A stretch of 22,716 nucleotides of DNA from CAJBVG01 sp943371235 (GTDB lineage: Bacteria; Bacteroidota; Bacteroidia; Sphingobacteriales; Sphingobacteriaceae), in the NCBI GenBank assembly GCA_943371235.1, contig CALRTZ010000044.1:1-22716 (forward strand). The letters are read 5' to 3'. The notes under the pieces were generated by a model. The model saw only the letters and a program-made list of their open reading frames with translations. It did not search any database and was not told where the DNA came from. Made by a program: the position numbers and the translations under genes. Every line of letters starts with the position of its first letter. Positions within the stretch are counted from its first letter, which is position 1. Positions 14,027-22,272 of this stretch are shown piece after piece.

Positions 14027-15484
14027 TTATCTCAAAAGCTGTGCCCATCCTGTATTCTCCGCAATCATCCCATGTAAGGCATCTATAGAAATTCGTTCTT
14101 GCTGCATGCTGTCTCGGTGGCGAATAGTAACAGTGTTGTTTTCTAAACTTTCATAATCAACCGTTATGCAATACGGAGTGCCAATAGCATCTTGCCTGCG
14201 GTAACGTTTACCAATCGAATCTTTCTCATCATACTGAACATTAAAATCTAGTTTCAACATGTTCATTATTTCTCTCGCTTTTTCTGGCAATCCATCTTTT
14301 TTAGTTAATGGCATCACAGTAGCTTTTACAGGCGCTAATGCTGGATGAAATTTCAACACCACTCTCGAATCTGTTTTATCGCCTTCGCTCAGATCTTCTT
14401 CTTTATAAGCATTACACATGGTTAATAAAAACATACGGTCTAAACCAATAGAGGTTTCTATTACATACGGAATGTAATTCTGATTAATTTCTGGATCAAA
14501 AAATTGCATTTTTTTACCCGAAAATTCTTGATGTTGTTTTAAATCGAAATCGGTACGAGAATGAATTCCTTCCACTTCTTTAAAGCCAAACGGGAATTCG
14601 TATTCTATATCAACCGCTGCATTAGCATAATGAGCAAGCTTAGCATGGTCGTGGTAACGGTAAGATTCTGCAGGTGTGCCCAAGGCTAAATGCCATTTTA
14701 AACGAGCTTCTTTCCAATGTTTGTACCATTCCATTTCTGTACCCGGGCGAACAAAAAATTGCATTTCCATTTGTTCGAACTCACGCATACGCATAATAAA
14801 CTGGCGTGCTATTACTTCATTTCTAAAGGCTTTACCAATTTGTGCAATGCCAAAAGGAATTTTCATACGACCAGATTTCTGCACGTTTAAGAAGTTCACA
14901 AAAATACCTTGTGCCGTTTCGGGTCTTAAATAAACAGCCTCCGCATCTTCGGCTAAAGATCCAAACTGAGTGCTAAACATTAAGTTAAACTGACGAACGT
15001 CTGTCCAGTTTCTGGTTCCAGAAATAGGGCATGCAATTTCATGGTCGATAATTAATTGCTTTAAAACGCTTAAATCATCAGATTTTAAGGCATTATCCAA
15101 GGCTTCCTGTAATTCGGCTGCTTTTTGAGTTTTGCCATCTCGCTCGTATTTGGTAATTCGGTCTTCTAAAAGATTATCAGCACGATAGCGCTTTTTAGAA
15201 TCCTTATTATCAATCATAGGGTCGTTAAAACCATCCACGTGGCCCGATGCTTTCCAAATTTTCGGGTGCATAAATATCGCAGAATCAATTCCTACAATAT
15301 TCTCATTCATTTGCACCATCGATTTCCACCAATAGGTTTTTATATTGTTCTTTAACTCAGCGCCTAATTGACCATAGTCGTATACTGCACTTAAGCCATC
15401 ATATATCTCACTCGACTGAAACACAAATCCGTACTCTTTCGAGTGCGAAACCACATTTTTAAAAATATCTTCTCTAGTACTCAT
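14027..15484 (-). CDS. glyS: glycine--tRNA ligase, single-chain dimeric class II type
   Basis: This 485-residue enzyme charges tRNA-Gly with glycine in the cytoplasm. The single-chain (alpha2) form is distinguished from the alpha2-beta2 form by RPETAQGIFVNF (187-198) and the class II motif 2 block FRNEVIARQF...MREFEQMEMQFF (220-244). Motif 3 is IGLDRMFL (346-353), and the C-terminal anticodon-binding domain covers about 385-485 (KATVMPLTKKDGLPEKAREI; GTPYCITVDY). The length fits bacterial members of this type. It is transcribed alone, divergently from gldA, with a 77-bp gap between start codons. The ATG at 15484 is supported by a TATCTTTG box 4 nt upstream. Confidence 0.96.
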   Translation of the reverse strand: MSTREDIFKNVVSHSKEYGFVFQSSEIYDGLSAVYDYGQLGAELKNNIKTYWWKSMVQMNENIVGIDSAIFMHPKIWKASGHVDGFNDPMIDNKDSKKRYRADNLLEDRITKYERDGKTQKAAELQEALDNALKSDDLSVLKQLIIDHEIACPISGTRNWTDVRQFNLMFSTQFGSLAEDAEAVYLRPETAQGIFVNFLNVQKSGRMKIPFGIAQIGKAFRNEVIARQFIMRMREFEQMEMQFFVRPGTEMEWYKHWKEARLKWHLALGTPAESYRYHDHAKLAHYANAAVDIEYEFPFGFKEVEGIHSRTDFDLKQHQEFSGKKMQFFDPEINQNYIPYVIETSIGLDRMFLLTMCNAYKEEDLSEGDKTDSRVVLKFHPALAPVKATVMPLTKKDGLPEKAREIMNMLKLDFNVQYDEKDSIGKRYRRQDAIGTPYCITVDYESLENNTVTIRHRDSMQQERISIDALHGMIAENTGWAQLLR

Positions 15485-15488
15485 GCAG

Positions 15489-15496
15489 CAAAGATA
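15489..15496 (-). promoter_or_regulatory. -7 box (TATCTTTG) of glyS, apparently leaderless
   Basis: On the minus strand TATCTTTG is followed by CTGC and the ATG at 15484, so the spacing is 4 nt. It matches the Bacteroidota -7 consensus; no convincing -33 TTTG is seen. In the same 77-bp divergent region a TATCTTTC box (15534-15541, plus strand) may serve gldA, whose GTG is at 15562. Confidence 0.5.
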
Positions 15497-15561
15497 TAAT
15501 TTTATAAATCGCTACCCAATAAGATAAAATACTTATCTTTCGTGCTCAAAAACAGATAAAC

Positions 15562-16476
15562 GTGTCGGTAATAGTTAATCGTTTAAGTAAAGTATACGGG
15601 AACCAGAAAGCGGTCGACGAGGTTTCGTTTATGGCAGAACCCGGTAAAATACTCGGATTTTTAGGTCCCAATGGGGCTGGGAAGTCTACCACCATGAAAA
15701 TTATCACTTGCTTCATTCCTGCAACTTCAGGGAATGTAAGCGTATGTGGTTTTGATACCAATACCCATTCTATGGAAGTGCGTAAACGCATTGGCTATTT
15801 GCCAGAGCATAATCCGCTTTACTTAGAAATGTATGTGAAAGAATATTTAGCGTTTGTGGCAGGTATGCATGGCATGAAAAACCCAAAAGCAAGAATTCAG
15901 GAAATGATTCAGCTTACGGGTTTAGAGCGTGAGCAACATAAAAAAATTGCAGAGTTAAGTAAAGGGTATCGCCAAAGAGTAGGCTTAGCACAAGCCATGA
16001 TACATAACCCTGATGTATTAATTCTGGATGAACCTACCTCAGGTTTAGATCCGAATCAGCTATCGGAAATTAGAAAACTCATTAAAAAAATTGGTCAAGA
16101 GAAAACAGTAATCCTTTCTACCCATATTATGCAAGAGGTGGAAGCCATTTGCGACCAAGTAGTAATTATTAATAAAGGAAAAATTGTAGCGAATGATGAT
16201 ACTAAAAACTTACAGCAACATGTTGTAGGTGAGTATGTATTTAAAGTTGAGTTTGACAAAGTGATGGATCACCAAAAACTAGAAAGTATTGCAGGTGTAA
16301 AAAAAGCTCAACAGGTAAATGAAAAATTATGGTTGCTTACTACAGCTAATGATGAACAAGTGAGAGCTGCCATTTTTGATTTTGCAGTAAAAAATAATTT
16401 GGTGTTATTGAGTATACAGAAAGAAGAAGAAAAACTGGAAGATGTTTTTCGCAGATTAACTAAAAAAAATAATTAA
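15562..16476 (+). CDS. gldA: ABC transporter ATP-binding protein GldA
   Basis: This 304-residue nucleotide-binding subunit is expected to work with GldF and GldG, an ABC-type membrane complex required for gliding in Flavobacterium johnsoniae. Walker A is GPNGAGKST (35-43), the ABC signature is LSKGYRQRV (132-140), Walker B is VLILDEP (152-158), the D-loop SGLDP follows, and the H-loop His188 is in STHIMQEV. The Q-loop position reads IGYLPEHNPLYLEMYV (77-92), with Glu where many ABC ATPases have Gln, as is common in GldA-type proteins. The start is a GTG: no upstream ATG exists in frame, and the protein then begins with the usual MSVIVNRLSKVYG. The spacing to gldF is 9 bp, so this is an operon. 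Confidence 0.93.
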   Translation: MSVIVNRLSKVYGNQKAVDEVSFMAEPGKILGFLGPNGAGKSTTMKIITCFIPATSGNVSVCGFDTNTHSMEVRKRIGYLPEHNPLYLEMYVKEYLAFVAGMHGMKNPKARIQEMIQLTGLEREQHKKIAELSKGYRQRVGLAQAMIHNPDVLILDEPTSGLDPNQLSEIRKLIKKIGQEKTVILSTHIMQEVEAICDQVVIINKGKIVANDDTKNLQQHVVGEYVFKVEFDKVMDHQKLESIAGVKKAQQVNEKLWLLTTANDEQVRAAIFDFAVKNNLVLLSIQKEEEKLEDVFRRLTKKNN

Positions 16477-16485
16477 TATATAAAG

Positions 16486-17214
16486 ATGCTGACGATTTTT
16501 AAGAAAGAACTTGCAGGATTTTTTAGCTCACTCATTGCTTATATTTCCATAGTAGTATTTCTATTGGTAACGGGTATGTTTGTTTGGGTATTCCCAGATA
16601 CTTCTATACTGGAGTATGGTTTTGCGAGTATGGATAGTTTTTTCAACATTGCTCCTTGGGTGTTTTTATTTTTGATACCAGCAATTACGATGCGTTCTTT
16701 TTCTGAAGAAAATAAAACAGGTACAATTGAATTATTAGTAACCAAACCTATTACAGAATTGCAAATAATTTTAGGCAAATATTTTGCTGGTTTAGTAATT
16801 ACTGTGTTGTCAATACTGCCAACCATACTTTATTACATTACCGTTTACCAATTAGGAAGTGTAAAGGGAAATATAGACAGTGGTGCAGTTATTGGATCGT
16901 ACATTGGCTTGGTGTTTTTAGCTGGAAGTATGGTAGCCATCGGTATTTTTGCTTCATCATTAAGTGATAACCAAATTGTATCTTTTATACTTGCTGTATT
17001 TATTTGTTTTATTTGTTACGCAGGTTTTGACTCCTTTAGTAAACTTGATTTGTTTGGGAAAGTAGACAATGTGATATCTGCCTTAGGTATTAATGAACAT
17101 TACCTATCTATGAGTAGAGGAGTTTTCGACTCAAGAGATGGAGTATATTTTATAGGCTTTATTAGTTTCTTTATTTTGTTAACCAAAATAATTTTGGAAA
17201 GCAGAAAGTGGTAA
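16486..17214 (+). CDS. gldF: gliding-associated ABC transporter permease GldF
   Basis: This 242-residue ABC-2-type permease has about six membrane helices, beginning MLTIFKKELAGFFSSLIAYISIVVF. The block RSFSEENKTGTIELLVTKPITELQIILGKYFAG (about 70-102) is the characteristic cytoplasmic coupling segment of this permease family. The order gldA-gldF-gldG, the 9-bp gap upstream and the 1-bp gap to gldG leave little doubt about the identity. It is expected in the inner membrane with GldA and GldG. GldF is known to be needed for gliding in flavobacteria, but homologues also occur in non-gliding Bacteroidota, so motility of this organism is not proven. Confidence 0.92.
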   Translation: MLTIFKKELAGFFSSLIAYISIVVFLLVTGMFVWVFPDTSILEYGFASMDSFFNIAPWVFLFLIPAITMRSFSEENKTGTIELLVTKPITELQIILGKYFAGLVITVLSILPTILYYITVYQLGSVKGNIDSGAVIGSYIGLVFLAGSMVAIGIFASSLSDNQIVSFILAVFICFICYAGFDSFSKLDLFGKVDNVISALGINEHYLSMSRGVFDSRDGVYFIGFISFFILLTKIILESRKW

Positions 17215-17215
17215 T

Positions 17216-18910
17216 ATGGAAAAGAGAAAATCATCAAATTTAAAAAAACAAGCATGGACTTCTTTAGTGGTACTAGTGCTTATTATTATATTGGCTAATT
17301 TTATATCGACATTAGCATTTTTCAGAATAGATTTTACGAAGGAAAAAAGATTTACACTTTCTGATGCAAGTAAATCTTATATGAAAAATTTAGAGGATGT
17401 AGTATATGTGCAAGTTTATTTAGAAGGAGAATTTCCTGCTGGTTTTAAACGTTTACGCAATGCAACTAAAGAAACACTCGACGATTTAAAAGCCTACGCA
17501 GGTAGTAATTTAGAATACGAGTTTATTAACGCTACGGATGAAGCCGATCCAAAAGTGAAAGAAGAAATTATACAACAATTAGCTAAAAAAGGATTAACTC
17601 CTATAAACGTACAAGTTAGAGATGAGAACGGACAAAGTCAGCAACTAATCATACCAGGAGCTGTTGTAACGTATAGAGGCAGAGAGCAAGCTTTTCAACT
17701 ATTACAAAGCTCCTCTGTTGCAAACTCAGCCGATGAAGTGTTAAATAATTCGGTCATTAATTTAGAGTTTCAAATCGTAAACAACATAAAAAAAGTAACT
17801 CAATTGAGTCGCCCAAGTATTGCATTTATACAAGGACATGGTGAGTTAGATACCTTTAAAACTGGCGACATTATAAAAACGCTTAGAACGTATTATGAAG
17901 TGGATTTTGTGAATTTGAGACAAACAAGCCCACAAGATTTATTTCCATACAAAACTTTAATAATTGCTCGTCCTACACAAGTATTTACAGAAGCCGAGAA
18001 ATTCAATCTCGATCAGTATATAATGAATGGAGGTAGAATATTATGGATGATTGATCCATTAAATGCCGACATGGATAGTTTGGGAGCAGAGCAAATGATG
18101 CTAACTAGTACCTATCAATTAAATCTAGAAGATCAATTATTTAGGTATGGAGTACGTGTGAATACGGATTTAATACAGGACATACAATGCGCGCCAATAC
18201 CAGTAATTACGGGCAATGTAGGAGCTCAGCCACAGCAAGAATTATTTCCATGGTTATTTTATCCAATTTTTATTCCGAACAGTACACACCCTGTAGCTAA
18301 AAACTTAGACGGGGTACGTTCAGAGTTTGCAAGTACCATAGACACCATAGATGTTCCTAAAATTATTAAAACACCTTTGTTGCAATCGTCAAAATACACT
18401 AAAGTATTAAATGCTCCGGTAAGAGTAGCTTTGCAAATGTTATCTATTGAACCAAATCCTCAACAGTTTATTAAAAGCAACATGATTACTGCGGTTGCTT
18501 TAGAAGGTACTTTTACATCCGTATTTAGAAACAGGTTGATTTCTAAAAATGAAAATGCAAAGTTTTTAGAAGAAAGTAAAACTACTCGAATGATTGTAGT
18601 TTCTGATGGAGATATTATAAAAAATTATTTTTCGCCACGAGACAGTGCTGTGTATCCATTAGGGTTTGATAGGTTTACCAGAAGAACTTTTTCTAATAGT
18701 ATATTTGTACAAAATGCTGTTGATTGGTTGGCAGATGATTATAATTTGATATCAGCTCGATCTAAAGAAGTGAAGTTGCGAATGTTAGATTCTGAACGCA
18801 TTAAAAAAGAGAAATTAAGATGGCAAGTATTTAACCTTGTTATACCAAGTGTGTTGGTGATACTAGTTGGTACTGTTTTGTTTTATAGAAGAAAAAAGAA
18901 ATACGCATAA
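17216..18910 (+). CDS. gldG: gliding motility-associated ABC transporter substrate-binding-like protein GldG
   Basis: This 564-residue protein has one N-terminal membrane helix (about 14-36), a long periplasmic region of the ABC-transporter auxiliary type, and a C-terminal helix (VIPSVLVILVGTVLFY) followed by RRKKKYA. Diagnostic segments include FFRIDFTKEKRFTLSDASK after the first helix, SRPSIAFIQGHGELDTF, and GGRILWMIDPLNADMDSL. It starts 1 bp after the gldF stop and ends 4 bp before the DUF4340 gene. The length agrees with known GldG proteins. It is thought to form the GldA-GldF-GldG complex; its ligand is unknown. Confidence 0.92.
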   Translation: MEKRKSSNLKKQAWTSLVVLVLIIILANFISTLAFFRIDFTKEKRFTLSDASKSYMKNLEDVVYVQVYLEGEFPAGFKRLRNATKETLDDLKAYAGSNLEYEFINATDEADPKVKEEIIQQLAKKGLTPINVQVRDENGQSQQLIIPGAVVTYRGREQAFQLLQSSSVANSADEVLNNSVINLEFQIVNNIKKVTQLSRPSIAFIQGHGELDTFKTGDIIKTLRTYYEVDFVNLRQTSPQDLFPYKTLIIARPTQVFTEAEKFNLDQYIMNGGRILWMIDPLNADMDSLGAEQMMLTSTYQLNLEDQLFRYGVRVNTDLIQDIQCAPIPVITGNVGAQPQQELFPWLFYPIFIPNSTHPVAKNLDGVRSEFASTIDTIDVPKIIKTPLLQSSKYTKVLNAPVRVALQMLSIEPNPQQFIKSNMITAVALEGTFTSVFRNRLISKNENAKFLEESKTTRMIVVSDGDIIKNYFSPRDSAVYPLGFDRFTRRTFSNSIFVQNAVDWLADDYNLISARSKEVKLRMLDSERIKKEKLRWQVFNLVIPSVLVILVGTVLFYRRKKKYA

Positions 18911-18914
18911 TTAC

Positions 18915-19931
18915 ATGAAAAAAAATAGGATCTATATTTTAATATTAGTGTTGTTGCTAATAATTACAGCAGTGTTGTATTATAAGCGCGGTGGTACTGG
19001 TACTATAAAATCTGAGTTAAAATCGTTTGCAGTAGAAGATACTGCATCTATTGATAAAATTATAATATCTGATAAGCAAGGGAGAGTATTGGTGTTAACA
19101 AAAACCAACAAGATTTGGTTTGCCAATGATTCTGTAAAAGTGAGAAGAGATATTATTGGCACTTTGTTAGAAACCATTAAACGCGTGGAGGTAAAAGCCC
19201 CTGTAAATAAAGCAATGCGACCGAATTTAATGAAGCAACTTGCTACGGGTGCTGTGCAAGTAGAGGTTTTTACAGATGGAGATTTAGAGCGGAAGTTTTT
19301 TGTTGGTGGGCCAACCATGGATGGTTTTGGAACATTTATGATGTTAGATGGAGCCGATGATCCATTTATTACGCATATCCCTGGCTTTGAAGGCTACTTA
19401 ACAGTTCGTTTTAACACGAATGTGTTGGTGTGGAAAGACAGAGAGATTTTCAGGTATGCACCTTTAAATATCAAAATAATTAAAATTGAATATCCAAAAA
19501 GCAAGGACGCGTCCTTTACACTTAGAATTGAAGGAAAGGATTATATTACTTTATATAACGAAGCCGGTGATACTGCGAGTGCAAAAATTAACGGGGAGTT
19601 TTTAAGGAAATATTTAGTGAATTACAGCGACATTCAATACGAGAATATGGCCGACCCTAGGAAGATTCCAAATTTAGGGGAATTGCTTACCGAAGAGAAT
19701 CTTTTGGCAACCATAACGGTGTACGATAAGGAAGGGACCAAGCAAAGTGTAGAACTTTACAAAAGGTATTTTGATGGCGTTAAATTTTTACCCATATCAG
19801 AAGATTACGATTTCGATCCCGATCGCTGTTTTGTACGTTTAAATGGCAAAAGCCTCTATAATGGGCAATATGCAGTTTTTAATAAATTGATTGTGAGCTA
19901 TAAAGATTTCTTTTCGGCACCACTTCAATAA
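18915..19931 (+). CDS. DUF4340 domain membrane-anchored protein, last gene of the gld cluster
   Basis: The frame is open from 18867, but the ATG at 18915 is preferred. It lies 4 bp after the gldG stop and gives a normal N-terminus, MKKNRIYILILVLLLIITAVLYY, with one membrane anchor. The resulting protein has 338 residues. DUF4340 features are the beta-rich repeats ASIDKIIISDKQGRVLVLTK, NKIWFANDSVKVRRDIIGTLLETIKRVEV and ERKFFVGGPTMDGFGTFMMLDG, then WKDREIFRYAPLNIKIIKIEY. DUF4340 proteins are often encoded beside GldG-like ABC auxiliary genes, which suggests a periplasmic partner of that complex; no biochemical function is established. The 48-bp gap to dnaN contains a separate promoter box, so the cluster probably ends here. 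Confidence 0.85.
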   Translation: MKKNRIYILILVLLLIITAVLYYKRGGTGTIKSELKSFAVEDTASIDKIIISDKQGRVLVLTKTNKIWFANDSVKVRRDIIGTLLETIKRVEVKAPVNKAMRPNLMKQLATGAVQVEVFTDGDLERKFFVGGPTMDGFGTFMMLDGADDPFITHIPGFEGYLTVRFNTNVLVWKDREIFRYAPLNIKIIKIEYPKSKDASFTLRIEGKDYITLYNEAGDTASAKINGEFLRKYLVNYSDIQYENMADPRKIPNLGELLTEENLLATITVYDKEGTKQSVELYKRYFDGVKFLPISEDYDFDPDRCFVRLNGKSLYNGQYAVFNKLIVSYKDFFSAPLQ

Positions 19932-19946
19932 GCTCAATTAATATTA

Positions 19947-19954
19947 TATATTTG
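19947..19954 (+). promoter_or_regulatory. -7 box (TATATTTG) of dnaN
   Basis: TATATTTG matches the Bacteroidota -7 consensus and lies 25 bp before the dnaN ATG. The tetramer at the ideal -33 position (TTCA, 19924-19927, 19 bp upstream) is a poor match to TTTG, so the promoter may be moderate, with read-through from the gld cluster also possible. Confidence 0.5.
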
Positions 19955-19979
19955 CTTTTAAACTAATTAGAATTTAGAA

Positions 19980-21104
19980 ATGAAGTTTATTGTATCTTCT
20001 TCGGCATTACTGAAGCAATTACAAGTAATAAGTGGTGCTTTAAGTACTAACACGGTATTACCAATTATCGAAAATTTCCTTTTCGAAATAAACAACGGAA
20101 ATTTAACCGTTTCGGCAACAGATTTGCAAACCACCATGACAACTTCTTTAACCGTTGAGGCAAAAGAAAATGGTAAAATTGCTGTTCCATCAAAAATATT
20201 ATTAGACACTCTGAAAATATTACCAGAGCAACCCATCACATTTACTATTAACGCAGATAACTTCGCAATTGAAATGACTGCTGGAGATGGTAAGTACAAA
20301 TTAGTTGGAGAGAACGGGGAAGATTTCCCAAAAATTCCTAAAATTGAGCAATCTGCATCCTTAATGATATCTGCTTCAATTTTATCGGAGGCAATTTCTA
20401 AAACTATTTTTGCAGTAAGTACAGATGAGTTACGTCCAGCGATGACAGGTGTGTATTGCCAAATGTCGACCGAAAACTTAACATTTGTTGCTACAGATGC
20501 ACACAAATTAGTACGTTACAGAAGAAGAGATGCAAAGGCAGATGTTACTAATTCGTTCATCTTACCAAAAAAAGCGTTGAACTTATTAAAATCGTCGTTA
20601 CCAGTTGAAGATATCAGCGTAAATGTTGAATATAACAACACTAATGCGTCTTTCTCTTTTAACAATGTTAATTTAATTTGCCGTTTAATTGATGAGAAAT
20701 ACCCAGATTACGAAGCGGTAATTCCAGTTAACAACCCTAATAAATTAACCATAGACCGTAGCCAATTATTATCGTGCTTACGTCGTGTGTCTATCTTCTC
20801 AAACAAAACTACTCACCAAGTTCGTTTAAAATTATCGGGCTCAGAGTTGCAAATTTCTGCAGAAGATATGGACTTCTCTAACGAAGCACATGAGCGTTTA
20901 AGTTGTCAATACGAAGGCGAGGATATTGAAATCGGATTTAATGCACGTTTCATTATTGAAATGTTAAGCAACCTAAATACCGAAGAAGTTATTTTAGAAA
21001 TGTCGACTCCAAACAGAGCAGGAATCTTATTGCCAGTGAATACAGATAATAACGAAGATGTATTGATGTTGGTGATGCCTGTAATGTTAAATAGCTACGC
21101 ATAG
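19980..21104 (+). CDS. dnaN: DNA polymerase III subunit beta (sliding clamp)
   Basis: This 374-residue clamp forms the ring that holds the replicative polymerase on DNA. The three-domain beta-clamp layout is visible: domain 1 starts MKFIVSSSALLKQLQVISGALSTNTVLPIIENFLFEI; domain 2 includes SEAISKTIFAVSTDELRPAMTGVYCQM and LTFVATDAHKLVRYRR; domain 3 includes KYPDYEAVIPVNNPN, FNARFIIEMLSNLNTEEVILEMSTP and the C-terminal LMLVMPVMLN. It is full length. The gene is not next to dnaA here; proximity to gldG is seen in other Bacteroidota. Its stop codon abuts the 35-bp-arm inverted repeat at 21105-21201. Confidence 0.97.
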   Translation: MKFIVSSSALLKQLQVISGALSTNTVLPIIENFLFEINNGNLTVSATDLQTTMTTSLTVEAKENGKIAVPSKILLDTLKILPEQPITFTINADNFAIEMTAGDGKYKLVGENGEDFPKIPKIEQSASLMISASILSEAISKTIFAVSTDELRPAMTGVYCQMSTENLTFVATDAHKLVRYRRRDAKADVTNSFILPKKALNLLKSSLPVEDISVNVEYNNTNASFSFNNVNLICRLIDEKYPDYEAVIPVNNPNKLTIDRSQLLSCLRRVSIFSNKTTHQVRLKLSGSELQISAEDMDFSNEAHERLSCQYEGEDIEIGFNARFIIEMLSNLNTEEVILEMSTPNRAGILLPVNTDNNEDVLMLVMPVMLNSYA

Positions 21105-21201
21105 TTAGTATGCTAGTATGCTAGTGTGATAGTTTGCTAATAAGCTATTCAGTTACACTAGCACACTAGCAAACTATCACACTAGCACACTAGCACACTA
21201 A
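21105..21201. repeat. long inverted repeat exactly filling the gap between dnaN and the convergent gene
   Basis: The left arm 21105-21139 and right arm 21167-21201 are complementary at 33 of 35 positions, with a 27-nt loop. Both halves are degenerate 8-bp tandem repeats: TTAGTATG, CTAGTATG, CTAGTGTG, ATAGTTTG on the left; TAGCAAAC, TATCACAC, TAGCACAC, TAGCACAC on the right. The structure starts one base after the dnaN stop and ends one base before the other gene's stop. It could be a two-way terminator, but has no U-tract. Confidence 0.88.
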
Positions 21202-22173
21202 CTACTCTTCTTTACGGCCGATGGCTTTCCCCATTTTATAGGCTTCTTCTTCTTTTGCGATTCTATCTTTTTCTTCTGCTAGTTGTTGTTTGTTCACCAA
21301 TTTTTTAAGATTTGGTTGACCAGCGTTTACCCATGCAGTGTACCAATAACTACCAACAGCTTTAATAGCCACTCTCATTCTGCGTTCTACCATACCGTCT
21401 AACTTATCATGATAAGCCTTAGAGAAATCGTAGGAATATACTTGAACATTTTTTTTGCCCTTTTGCTCGTAGCTGTATTTTTTTTCGGCACCAAATTGTT
21501 CTGTTAGTTGTTTTTCATAAAGCAACACAGAATCTAAGGCTGCAAAACTTCCTTTTAATAGATTAAAAGATTCGTCGAGCGGATCGTTTATATAAACTGC
21601 TTTGCCAACCCAATAGTTATAGTCGTCGGCAAAAAGTTCTGGCAAACGCGATTCCCAAAAGCTATGCAAGCCTTTTTGTCCGCTCATTTGCCCATCATAA
21701 TTTACAGATGAGTGCAAAGGAACACAAGCATCAGCTATGTAATGACCTAGATCTGCAGAGAAAAATAAAATTTTTGCAGAGTCGCGATCTTTAAAGGCAT
21801 TGGTAAGTTGAGCCAAACGTTCTTGTATGCGCCATGGAACAATGCCATAGGCCTTAAGAGTGTCTTCTGTGTACTTGGCTACTGCTTCTTTCCATTGTTG
21901 AGGAATCACCTTAAAGGGCTCGGTAGGATGGTAATGGTCGGCATCTAAGTAATGGCGAGGTGCTTCTTCTTTGTCTGAATAACGGCGTTTATCTGGAGCA
22001 ACCGATTGTTCCGTAATGAAGCCAATATTGCTCTTATAAAAGCCCATCATTTCCTTTGGTAAGGTAAAAACAGCTAGTCTGTTGATTCTTTTGTGTGCAA
22101 AAAATCCCCAAGAAAAGGCTAAACCGGTACCCATTAGTACCAGAATTGCAAGAAAAAGTGTAGTTTTACGCAT
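21202..22173 (-). CDS. exported zinc-dependent phospholipase C / S1-P1 nuclease-like protein
   Basis: This 323-residue protein has an N-terminal signal sequence (MRKTTLFLAILVLMGTGLAFS) and no lipobox. The all-helical zinc-binding fold is suggested by the ordered ligand pattern Trp22 near the mature N-terminus, His27 (FFAHKRIN), Asp61, His74 (PRHYLDADHYH), then DLGHYIADACVPLHSS (141-156; His144, Asp148, His154) and LHSFWES (His170, Glu174). The HxxxD ... H ... HxxxE arrangement is that of Bacillus phospholipase C and S1/P1 nucleases. Whether it hydrolyses lipid, nucleic acid or neither cannot be told. The C-terminal tail (about 295-323) is a charged Lys/Glu-rich helix (KQQLAEEKDRIAKEEEAYKM), an extension beyond the core fold. 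A weak TATCTTTA box lies 9 nt upstream of the ATG. The gene is monocistronic. Confidence 0.82.
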   Translation of the reverse strand: MRKTTLFLAILVLMGTGLAFSWGFFAHKRINRLAVFTLPKEMMGFYKSNIGFITEQSVAPDKRRYSDKEEAPRHYLDADHYHPTEPFKVIPQQWKEAVAKYTEDTLKAYGIVPWRIQERLAQLTNAFKDRDSAKILFFSADLGHYIADACVPLHSSVNYDGQMSGQKGLHSFWESRLPELFADDYNYWVGKAVYINDPLDESFNLLKGSFAALDSVLLYEKQLTEQFGAEKKYSYEQKGKKNVQVYSYDFSKAYHDKLDGMVERRMRVAIKAVGSYWYTAWVNAGQPNLKKLVNKQQLAEEKDRIAKEEEAYKMGKAIGRKEE

Positions 22174-22218
22174 AATTAAGGCTAAAGATAAGATGTTTTC
22201 TTCTTTTTTAAGTTTTTC

Positions 22219-22249
22219 TTTGGAAATTAGATTTCAGCCCGTATATTTG
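22219..22249 (+). promoter_or_regulatory. Bacteroidota-type promoter of rpsT
   Basis: TTTG (22219-22222), 19 bp, TATATTTG (22242-22249) is a full consensus match. The transcript would start near 22255, leaving a leader of about 18 nt before the ATG at 22273. A strong promoter is expected for a ribosomal protein gene. Confidence 0.8.
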
Positions 22250-22272
22250 CAGTCCTTTTGAAATAATAAGCA

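Noticed and set aside
18867..18914. Upstream start for the DUF4340 gene, overlapping gldG
   Set aside because: It would add MVLFCFIEEKRNTHNY ahead of a normal membrane anchor; the ATG at 18915 gives the expected N-terminus and a 4-bp gap.
19967..20506. 179-codon minus-strand ORF opposite dnaN
   Set aside because: It is antisense to the conserved dnaN coding region and its translation shows no domain or signal; a shadow frame.
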